A stretch of 18,785 bases of DNA from the NCBI GenBank assembly GCA_035289305.1, contig DATDXN010000028.1, positions 1 through 18,785 of the forward strand, read 5' to 3'. This DNA comes from DATDXN01 sp035289305. Lineage in GTDB: Bacteria; Patescibacteriota; Microgenomatia; UBA1406; HO2-37-13b. Positions 13,609 to 18,785 of the stretch are shown in pieces. Under the pieces are notes generated by a model. That model had not been told where the DNA came from, ran no database searches, and worked only from the letters and a program-made list of their open reading frames with translations. The number at the start of each line of letters is the position of its first letter. Position 1 is the stretch's first letter. The translations under genes and the position numbers were made by a program.

Positions 13609-15156
13609 CTACTCCCACTCCATAGTGCCCGGAGGCTTGTTGGTCACGTCATATACGACGCGATTGACTGCGGGAATTTCATTGACGATACGGGTTGCGA
13701 TCATGTCCAATATGTCGTAAGGAAGTCGTGCAAAACGTGCAGACATGCTATCACGAGCTTCAATCGCGCGTATTGCAATGGTTTCTCCATACGCGCGTTG
13801 ATCCCCCCGTACACCTGTCGTCCTCACTCCGGCGAAAACGGCAAAAATCTGCCAAAGCCACGTTTGACGTGGCCAGAGTGGCGTTTGATGAGCTTTTTTT
13901 ATTTCCTCTTGTATGATATGATCTGCCCCGCGCACTATTTTCAATTTTGTTTCCGTGACATTACCGATAATCCTTATAGCCAAACCCGGCCCGGGAAATG
14001 GTTGACGATCGACAATTTCGCTGGGCAGACCTAATAATGTGCCAATTGTGCGTACTTCATCTTTGTAGAAACTGCGCAAGGGCTCAAGAAGGGTCACATG
14101 CATATTCTTCGGCAATCCGCCGACATTGTGATGTGTTTTTATTTTATGACTATGTTTTGTGCCGGCGCTTTCAATCACATCAGGATAAATCGTCCCCTGC
14201 ACGAGAAATTGAGCGCGAAGTTTTCTTGCTTCTTTTTCAAATACCCTAATGAAGGTCCGTCCGATAATGCGCCGTTTCTTTTCAGGATCGACAACTCCCT
14301 GAAGAGCTTTGAGGAAGATGGCGCCTGCGCGGATGATTTTAATCTTCATATGAAAATGGGCACGAAAGATGTTTTTCAACTCTTCTGTTTCATGCTTACG
14401 CATCAATCCCGAATCAATATATATGGCCGTTAATCTCATACCAATTGCTTTATGGACCAGAACTGCGGCGGTTGATGAATCAACACCTCCTGATAAAGCA
14501 CAGATCACACGCGACGAAGCACCGACAGAATCATGTATATCTTGGATGAGTTTTACAATCTCATCCTTTGTTAAAGGTTTTTTATGGGGGGATAAACCAC
14601 ATATAGTGGCAAAATTGGATAAAATAGCTTCACCAAACTGTGTATGTATGACTTCTGGGTGAAATTGTATGCCGTATATTTTTTTGCTCGGATGAAAAAT
14701 GTATGCATGGGCAATGGTATCAGTCTTGCCCGCGGTCATAAAACCCGAAGGAACTTTCATCACTTCATCTGCATGAGACATCCACACGACAAATGATGGA
14801 GGAACAATCTCCTCTGTAAGAGGCGACGCATGTGTAAGCCGGAGCCTTGCTGGACCAAATTCTTTTTTGTGTCCTACCGTAACCTTACCACCTAAGACAT
14901 GTGTAATAAGCTGAAGTCCATAACAAATACCAAGAATAGGAATACCTGTATTAAAGATTTTTTTATCTATAAGCGGCGCGTTTTTTTCATAGACTGATGA
15001 TGGCCCTCCGGATAAAATAATACCTGCTGGTTTTTGTGCCGCAACAACCGTGAGAGATTTTTCAGGAAGGACAATTGTCGAAGACACACTCATCTCCTTT
15101 AGCCTTCGGGCAATAAGATGCGTGGTTTGGGAACCAAAATCAACGATCACAATCAT
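13609..15156 (-). CDS. guaA: GMP synthase (glutamine-hydrolysing)
   Basis: The enzyme converts XMP to GMP with ATP and glutamine. The full 515 residues are present. Residues 1-185 are the class I glutamine amidotransferase with C78 in GICYGLQ and H166/E168 in QFHPEV. Residues 215-400 form the ATP pyrophosphatase domain with the PP-loop SGGVDSS (222-228), and the C-terminal dimerisation domain ends in NKPPGTMEWE, the normal end of GuaA. Its ATG overlaps the guaB stop as ATGA, so the two purine enzymes are translationally coupled and consecutive steps are made together. Confidence 0.97.
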   Translation of the reverse strand: MIVIVDFGSQTTHLIARRLKEMSVSSTIVLPEKSLTVVAAQKPAGIILSGGPSSVYEKNAPLIDKKIFNTGIPILGICYGLQLITHVLGGKVTVGHKKEFGPARLRLTHASPLTEEIVPPSFVVWMSHADEVMKVPSGFMTAGKTDTIAHAYIFHPSKKIYGIQFHPEVIHTQFGEAILSNFATICGLSPHKKPLTKDEIVKLIQDIHDSVGASSRVICALSGGVDSSTAAVLVHKAIGMRLTAIYIDSGLMRKHETEELKNIFRAHFHMKIKIIRAGAIFLKALQGVVDPEKKRRIIGRTFIRVFEKEARKLRAQFLVQGTIYPDVIESAGTKHSHKIKTHHNVGGLPKNMHVTLLEPLRSFYKDEVRTIGTLLGLPSEIVDRQPFPGPGLAIRIIGNVTETKLKIVRGADHIIQEEIKKAHQTPLWPRQTWLWQIFAVFAGVRTTGVRGDQRAYGETIAIRAIEARDSMSARFARLPYDILDMIATRIVNEIPAVNRVVYDVTNKPPGTMEWE

Positions 15157-16310
15157 ATCGTATAGTTATCCCCGGGATCTTTGATAATGACCGAATGCGG
15201 ATGACTCTCAACGAACGCAGCACGACTTACCGGAATCGCAACTGCTCTTCGAGCAAATTCCTCTATGGTATGCGCACCCAGATAGTAGAGCGAAGAACGC
15301 AAACTCCCCTCAATTTGATAGAGATAATCACTGACTTTACCCTTATAGGGAACCATGCCCTCAATCCCTTCGGCAATTAACATCCGCGATGTTGCCCGCG
15401 TCGATTGTCCATATCTCTCTGCAGCACCTTTTTTCATCGCAGCAATTGATCCCATGCCGCGATAGCGCTTATAGCGTTTGCCGTTTATCGATATAACTTC
15501 TCCGGGCGATTCATCAAAACGCGAAAGCAAGGAACCAAGCATAACCGCTGATGCACCAAACGCCAGCGCTTTTGCCATATCACCGATTTGGCGCACACCA
15601 CCATCTGCCACAACCGTCACCGCATTTGACGCGGTTTTTGTTGCTGCCTGCACAGCTTGGGAAATTGCTGTCAGTTGGGGGACTCCCACGCCAGTGACTA
15701 TCCGCGTCGTACAAATGCTTCCTGGCCCCATCCCCACGCGAAGCACATCGACACCAGATCGTATGAGATCGCGCGCACCCTCATAGGTGGCGACGTTTCC
15801 TGCCATAACCACCACATGTGCGTAGTGTTTTTTGATAGACTCAACTGCGCGCATGATAAACGCAGAGTGGCCATGACCCGAATCAAGAACGACTATATCT
15901 GATCCTGCTTCTATCACTTTCTTCACCCGGCTCTCAAAGTCATCTCCCACTCCAACTGCTGCCCCGACGAGCAATCGTCCCTTTATGTCCAAGGCTGCAC
16001 TTTTCTTGTCCGTTACTTTTGTTCGTTTTATTTCCTGGATGATTGCTGCTTGTTTTTCTATGGGTAAATTTCGATGAATAATGCCAAGGCATCCATGCTG
16101 GGCCATAACAATAGCCATCTGCTTTTCAGTCACGGTATCCATCGGTGAGGAAATGACGGGAAGTTTTAATACAATCTTTTTATGAATTCTCGTGGTCAAA
16201 TCAACATCTTTTCTTTTAAAATCTGTGTATGAAGGGAGAAGTAGAACGTCATCAAATGACAATCCTTCATGGGGGAGTATTTTGTTTTTTGTGTGAGGTG
16301 GTGTTTCCAT
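15153..16310 (-). CDS. guaB: IMP dehydrogenase without CBS domains
   Basis: The enzyme oxidises IMP to XMP with NAD+, the committed step to GMP. The product is 385 residues against about 490 for the common form. The barrel is complete: GLSFDDVLLLP at 16-26, SSPMDTVTE at 54-62, GNVATYEGA, the active-site loop GPGSICTTRIVTGVG with C200, ADGGVRQIGD and KRYRGMGS. The pair of CBS domains normally inserted between the VKR segment (near 95) and GRLLVGAAVG (111) is absent; only about 12 residues link the two sides. Loss of the CBS pair removes the nucleotide-controlled allostery known for the family but not catalysis. It is the first gene of the operon with guaA. Confidence 0.96.
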   Translation of the reverse strand: METPPHTKNKILPHEGLSFDDVLLLPSYTDFKRKDVDLTTRIHKKIVLKLPVISSPMDTVTEKQMAIVMAQHGCLGIIHRNLPIEKQAAIIQEIKRTKVTDKKSAALDIKGRLLVGAAVGVGDDFESRVKKVIEAGSDIVVLDSGHGHSAFIMRAVESIKKHYAHVVVMAGNVATYEGARDLIRSGVDVLRVGMGPGSICTTRIVTGVGVPQLTAISQAVQAATKTASNAVTVVADGGVRQIGDMAKALAFGASAVMLGSLLSRFDESPGEVISINGKRYKRYRGMGSIAAMKKGAAERYGQSTRATSRMLIAEGIEGMVPYKGKVSDYLYQIEGSLRSSLYYLGAHTIEEFARRAVAIPVSRAAFVESHPHSVIIKDPGDNYTI

Positions 16311-16315
16311 ATATT

Positions 16316-16344
16316 AGTATGGAACATGAAAGGATATTTTGCAA
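16316..16344 (-). promoter_or_regulatory. Promoter of the guaBA-miaB-nudix unit
   Basis: On the minus strand TTGCAA (16344-16339), a 17-bp spacer and CATACT (16321-16316). Only 5 nt separate the -10 from the guaB ATG, so transcription would start at or next to the start codon. It occupies the 56-bp gap behind yqeY. Confidence 0.5.
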
Positions 16345-16366
16345 GTGGTTTTTTTCTCAATTCACA

Positions 16367-16819
16367 CTATGAAGATATAGACGGGTACAACAATGAAAGT
16401 CGGGATAATATGCGTTTTGTGTCAGCGCGCGACTTGAGTTTCCCAATCACCATGCCCATGAGACGTTTGGGAGTCTGTTCAAGAACATCTCTATGCTCCT
16501 CCACCATAGTCCTAATTTCACTTGTCAACTCTTCATCCGAGAGTTCTTTGGGAAGATATGCCAAAAGCACTTCGCACTCTTCTTTGTTTGCCTCTGCCAA
16601 ATCATTTCTTTCTGCTTTTTCAAAAAGTATGCGCACTTCGTCGAGTTTTTTTACTTCTTTACGTACGATAGCTATCACTTCCTCGTCAGTCAATTCTTTT
16701 TTCACCGCAATAGTCTGATTATTGATTTCAGAAAGAAGAAGTCTTAAAATCGAAACTTTTTTGCCACTGCCTGCTTTTAAAGCGGCAAGTATGTCTTGTT
16801 GTATTTTATCTTTGAGCAT
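16367..16819 (-). CDS. yqeY: GatB/YqeY domain protein
   Basis: 150 residues from ATG at 16819, the normal YqeY length. The family pattern is clear: LKDKIQQDILAALKAGSGKKVSILRLLLSEINN, then LTDEEVIAIVRKEVKKLDEV, ELLAYLPKELSDEEL-like text (here EVLLAYLPKELSDEEL) and PKRLMGMVIGKLK. YqeY proteins share the tail domain of the GatB amidotransferase subunit and are thought to bind tRNA; their exact role is not settled. The longer frame to 16852 is rejected because a TATAAT at 16831-16826 lies 6 nt before this ATG. Its start codon is only 16 bp from the start of a divergent gene. Confidence 0.93.
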   Translation of the reverse strand: MLKDKIQQDILAALKAGSGKKVSILRLLLSEINNQTIAVKKELTDEEVIAIVRKEVKKLDEVRILFEKAERNDLAEANKEECEVLLAYLPKELSDEELTSEIRTMVEEHRDVLEQTPKRLMGMVIGKLKSRADTKRILSRLSLLYPSISS

Positions 16820-16831
16820 AGTATGATTATA
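16799..16831. promoter_or_regulatory. Interlocked divergent promoters of yqeY and the gene at 16836
   Basis: On the plus strand TTGTAT (16799-16804), a 17-bp spacer and TATGAT (16822-16827), then 8 nt to the ATG at 16836. On the minus strand TATAAT (16831-16826), then 6 nt to the yqeY ATG. The -10 boxes overlap by two bases, and the plus -35 lies inside yqeY. Both fit in a 16-bp intergenic space, leaving almost no untranslated leader on either side. Confidence 0.5.
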
Positions 16832-16835
16832 TACT

Positions 16836-17246
16836 ATGACACCGCAACACAAAAATAATGTTCTTCAGCTTATCCAAAAAGTAAAAAAAGTCATGCAACG
16901 ACAAGCTCCCCCTCAAGAACAAATGATGCAAGAGGTAAAAATGATGAACTTTAAAGTTCGACCGCTCTTTGGCGACATATCGCTTCTCATGAGGAGGAAA
17001 AGCGGCTTCCTTGAGGCGGTCTGGCGAGTGGGGAGTATTGAGGAAACAGTCGCAAAAAATATCTGCAAACTCGACAGACAGGAACAAGAGCTATTTTTCC
17101 GCTATCTTGAAAAACTGCGTGGTCTACCGCACTACGCTCCTCTCTCACCAGCTGAAATATCAACATCTCTTTATCAAAAAGGGGATGAAATCATTGAAGT
17201 TGAACTCATTAAAGAACATACACATCAAAAAATTAATCTCAACTAG
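16836..17246 (+). CDS. Hypothetical protein
   Basis: I do not recognise a family. The 136 residues begin with a basic, glutamine-rich amphipathic helix (NVLQLIQKVKKVMQRQAPPQEQMMQEVKMM), followed by a mixed alpha/beta-looking part (FKVRPLFGDISLLMRRKSGFLEAVWRVGSIEETVAKNICKL) and an acidic tail before HTHQKINLN. No Cys pair, signal peptide or membrane segment is seen. It has its own promoter facing yqeY and is followed after 23 bp by an exonuclease-like gene on the same strand, so the two may act together. Confidence 0.7.
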   Translation: MTPQHKNNVLQLIQKVKKVMQRQAPPQEQMMQEVKMMNFKVRPLFGDISLLMRRKSGFLEAVWRVGSIEETVAKNICKLDRQEQELFFRYLEKLRGLPHYAPLSPAEISTSLYQKGDEIIEVELIKEHTHQKINLN

Positions 17247-17269
17247 CGACAGTTTTTTTGATTACTACC

Positions 17270-17845
17270 ATGAGACATCCCCTGATACTCGATCTTGAGA
17301 CACAATATACATTCCGAGAATTTTCTGATCCCAAAAAACTCGCTGTATCAGTAGTTGGCATATATGATTATGCAGACCGCCAGTATAAAACATATATGCG
17401 GCACGAACTTTCTCAACTTTTTCCCTTGCTTGAACACGCCTCATGCATCATCGGTTTTAACATTGTAAGTTTTGATCTCGCAGTACTTCAGGGTCACTAT
17501 CCAGGACATGTATCGCAGTTTAAGACATTTGACCTGCTTGACGATATTAAAAAACGGCTGGGGAGGCGGCTAGCCCTTAATGATCTTGTTTTCGCCACAT
17601 TGGGGAAGCGCAAATCCGGACACGGACTTCAGGCTATTGAGCTTTTCAAGGAAGGGCGTCTTAATGAGCTCAAAAAATATTGTCTTGATGACGTCTCTCT
17701 CACGAAGGAACTTTATGAATACGGCATCACGCATAAAGAAATTTTTTATCTTCATGGAATGACAAAGCAGAAAATACCCGTTGACTGGAAAATGCCACGC
17801 GAGGAAAATAATGGGGGAGGAGTAAGCCTAACATTGCCGTTTTAA
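17270..17845 (+). CDS. DEDDy-type 3'-5' exonuclease-like (RNase H fold) protein
   Basis: 191 residues from ATG at 17270; a TTG at 17258 would add four. The motifs of a DEDDy exonuclease are in order: ExoI ILDLET with D8 and E10, ExoII IIGFNIVSFDLAVL with D69, and ExoIII Y137-C-L-D-D141 (YxxxD). The segment KTFDLLDDIKKRLGRRLALNDLV and SGHGLQAIELFKEG resembles the YprB/RNase H-like group seen beside or within helicases. All four acidic residues are present, so it should bind two metal ions and cleave DNA or RNA ends. The last 20 residues are Gly/Glu-rich and probably disordered. It overlaps the convergent PRTase gene by 4 bp. Confidence 0.75.
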   Translation: MRHPLILDLETQYTFREFSDPKKLAVSVVGIYDYADRQYKTYMRHELSQLFPLLEHASCIIGFNIVSFDLAVLQGHYPGHVSQFKTFDLLDDIKKRLGRRLALNDLVFATLGKRKSGHGLQAIELFKEGRLNELKKYCLDDVSLTKELYEYGITHKEIFYLHGMTKQKIPVDWKMPREENNGGGVSLTLPF

Positions 17846-18471
17846 TTTTCCTGAATACCTAGCATTATTTCTTTCACCTGCGCATCACTCACCTGTGGAA
17901 ATTCCTCATAAAATTGAGAAATTGCGCGAAAATCAGCTTCTTGGTGAAGAAAATACACACCGTCAAAGGACGTCGCGTCAAAATCTAGAGCGATGACAGG
18001 AGAAGCGAGAAAAACTGCACGCGCTCCTTTTTTTCTCAAAGCTGCACCCGCCACATTTACCGTCGCTCCCGTTGCCACCCCATCGTCAATGAGAAGCACC
18101 TTCTTGCTCAAAACATCAAGCTCACGGTCTCCATATATTTTTTTGTAATGAGTTATTTTTTGTTCTGCTTTTTTGATTTGATCGTCAATGTCATCTTGAG
18201 GAATAGCTTGGATAACGTGTTTATCAAAGAAGTATTCCCCTTCGCATACTGCCCCAATCGCAAGCTCGCTCTGCTTCGGGTGAGCAATTTTCGCGACGAT
18301 GATAGCACAATGAGGGATGGCAAACTTTTTTGCAACCTCAACTCCCACGACAATACCTCCGCGCAAAATACTCACCACCACGAGACTTTCCTTATCGCGG
18401 GCGATTTCTTCCCTCTCAACAAGAAGGGCGGCTAATTGTCTTCCCGCATCCACGCGGTCTTTAAAAAGCAT
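17842..18471 (-). CDS. Type I phosphoribosyltransferase
   Basis: 209 residues. VVVSILRGGIVVGVEVAKKF at 31-50 is the pyrophosphate-binding part, KIAHPKQSELAIGAV at 61-75 is typical of the group with x-PELAIGAV, and VLLIDDGVATGATV at 125-138 is a perfect PRPP loop with both acidic residues. The family is often annotated as a salvage enzyme, but the base it uses is unknown. Helical text between 95 and 115 (DDIDDQIKKAEQKITHYKKIYG) forms the hood. A TATAAT ends 6 nt before the ATG. The 3' end overlaps the convergent exonuclease-like gene by 4 bp. Confidence 0.9.
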   Translation of the reverse strand: MLFKDRVDAGRQLAALLVEREEIARDKESLVVVSILRGGIVVGVEVAKKFAIPHCAIIVAKIAHPKQSELAIGAVCEGEYFFDKHVIQAIPQDDIDDQIKKAEQKITHYKKIYGDRELDVLSKKVLLIDDGVATGATVNVAGAALRKKGARAVFLASPVIALDFDATSFDGVYFLHQEADFRAISQFYEEFPQVSDAQVKEIMLGIQEN

Positions 18472-18785
18472 GATATAATTATACTAACGCCTTTTTGGGC
18501 CCGAAGTTTACCTGGTTGAACGTCTGGCTGGCAGTCAGAAGGTAGGGGGTTCGACTCCCCCCGGGTCCACCAATAGGAACTTTCGCCGTTTTGGGAAAGG
18601 GTTGCCTCGCGGCTTCGCCGCTCGGCATTCGGGCTTTGCGCAAGGCGCAAAGCCATAAAATCCCACGGCGGGCAAAAAGAAAAGGAAATGGATTTGTCCA
18701 AAAATTTGGGGTTCGTTCCGACTTTTTGAACAAACCGCTTCATTTCCTCGTAGTTTTCGGAAGAAGCCAAATTTTTGGCTTTTTT
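18432..18785 (-). CDS. C-terminal end of a probable serine recombinase, running into tRNA-Ala (partial)
   Basis: The minus-strand frame is open from the right edge to a stop at 18432. The part encoded before the tRNA reads ENYEEMKRFVQKVGTNPKFL, then DKSISFSFCPPWDFMA. This resembles the last domain of large serine recombinases from Patescibacteria as I remember them (K-x-F-x-x-K-V-G-S/T-N ... L-x-F ... P-W). From 18572 leftwards the frame is antisense to the tRNA and its translation there (WWTRGESNP...) is only the tRNA read backwards. Large serine recombinases and tRNA-targeted elements commonly lie next to their attachment site, so an integrated element may extend to the right. The start, catalytic Ser and most of the gene are outside the window. 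The true end of the protein is uncertain. Confidence 0.5.
   Translation of the reverse strand, partial: KKAKNLASSENYEEMKRFVQKVGTNPKFLDKSISFSFCPPWDFMALRLAQSPNAERRSREATLSQNGESSYWWTRGESNPLPSDCQPDVQPGKLRAQKGVSIIISCFLKTAWMREDN
18471..18483. promoter_or_regulatory. Shared palindromic -10 region between the PRTase gene and tRNA-Ala
   Basis: On the plus strand TGATATAAT at 18471-18479 is an extended -10, 17 bp before the tRNA. On the minus strand TATAAT at 18483-18478 serves the PRTase gene. The two boxes overlap. No canonical -35 is seen for either. Confidence 0.45.
18497..18572 (+). tRNA. tRNA-Ala (anticodon GGC)
   Basis: A 76-nt cloverleaf with encoded CCA. The acceptor stem GGGCCCG pairs with CGGGTCC and contains the G3-U70 wobble that marks alanine tRNAs. 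The D arm is GTTT/GAAC, the anticodon stem TCTGG/TCAGA with loop CTGGCAG (anticodon GGC), and the T arm GGGGG-TTCGACT-CCCCC. Odd points: position 8 is A instead of the nearly universal U, and 15, 21 and 48 are C, T and A, so the usual 8-14 and 15-48 contacts are lost. The rest folds perfectly, so I take it as real. Confidence 0.88.
18632..18654. repeat. Perfect GC-rich inverted repeat
   Basis: Arms GGCTTTGCGC (18632-18641) and GCGCAAAGCC (18645-18654) pair over 10 bp with a 3-nt loop. A second GC hairpin lies just upstream (18604-18626: GCC, 2-nt bulge, GCGGC-TTC-GCCGC, 2-nt bulge, GGC). No T run follows, so it is not a plain intrinsic terminator. It falls in the low-complexity tail of the putative recombinase reading frame. 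Confidence 0.6.
18765..18785 (+). terminator. Possible intrinsic terminator at the right edge
   Basis: AGCCAAA (18765-18771) and TTTGGCT (18774-18780) form a 7-bp stem with a very tight loop, followed by at least five T to the end of the window. On the plus strand this has terminator form, but it lies 193 bp past the tRNA and within the antisense open frame, so it may be chance. Confidence 0.3.

Noticed and set aside
18479..18733. 84-codon minus-strand ORF reading GGPGGSRTPYLL
   Set aside because: The typical false protein made by translating a tRNA gene backwards.
18683..18748. Long imperfect hairpin (AGGAAATG with CATTTCCT, CAAAAA with TTTTTG) as a small RNA
   Set aside because: It falls in the coding-like frame of the putative recombinase, has mismatches, and no promoter was found; I cannot support an RNA gene.
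1..18785. CRISPR arrays, rRNA genes, insertion sequences
   Set aside because: No regularly spaced direct repeats, no rRNA-like conserved stretches and no transposase motifs were seen on either strand.

Overview
The window looks like a chromosomal piece of a small-genome uncultivated bacterium, most likely of the Patescibacteria / Candidate Phyla Radiation (inference; there is no rRNA here to prove it). Reasons: very compact packing with 4-base overlaps and a divergent pair only 16 bp apart; slimmed versions of widespread enzymes (IMP dehydrogenase without CBS domains, MiaB without TRAM); a class II ribonucleotide reductase under NrdR; a UbiA-type decaprenyl-phosphate phosphoribosyltransferase; several phosphoribosyltransferases; and start codons placed 5-13 nt after good -10 boxes with no visible Shine-Dalgarno, which suggests leaderless or near-leaderless mRNAs.

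Layout. 1-712 (minus): nrdJ 5' end preceded by nrdR and a pair of NrdR boxes 31 bp apart. 766-2478: a DPPR-synthase-like UbiA gene (minus), divergent from a membrane protein with a kinase-like dimerisation helix pair but no phospho-acceptor His (plus). 2490-5463: nucleotide block with a GTP cyclohydrolase II relative lacking the catalytic Tyr, pyrE, a pyrF remnant with a large internal deletion (all minus), and a second, intact but unusual pyrF (plus). 5472-7812: metal block, an HMA/SafE-permease/cupredoxin fusion (minus) divergent from an FTR1 iron permease with a small coupled ORF (plus). 7862-9699 (plus): FAD amine-oxidase-like protein, then hicB and a hicA broken by a 13-bp tandem duplication. 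9724-11803 (minus): a PRTase-fold protein downstream of a HAD-domain protein, function unknown. 11865-16310 (minus): guaB-guaA-miaB-nudix operon. 16367-18471: yqeY (minus) divergent from a two-gene unit (unknown protein and a DEDDy exonuclease-like protein), then a PRTase (minus). 18497-18785: a tRNA-Ala(GGC) gene and, antisense and abutting it, what looks like the C-terminal end of a serine recombinase entering from the right edge, so an integrated element may begin there.

How the parts work together: most of the content serves nucleotide supply. GuaB and GuaA make GMP, PyrE and PyrF make UMP, NrdJ with NrdR makes and tunes deoxynucleotides, and Nudix and PRTase proteins handle clean-up or salvage. 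At least four gene products belong to PRPP-using families. The parts least explained by known pathways are the RibA-like variant beside the pyr genes and the HAD/PRTase pair.
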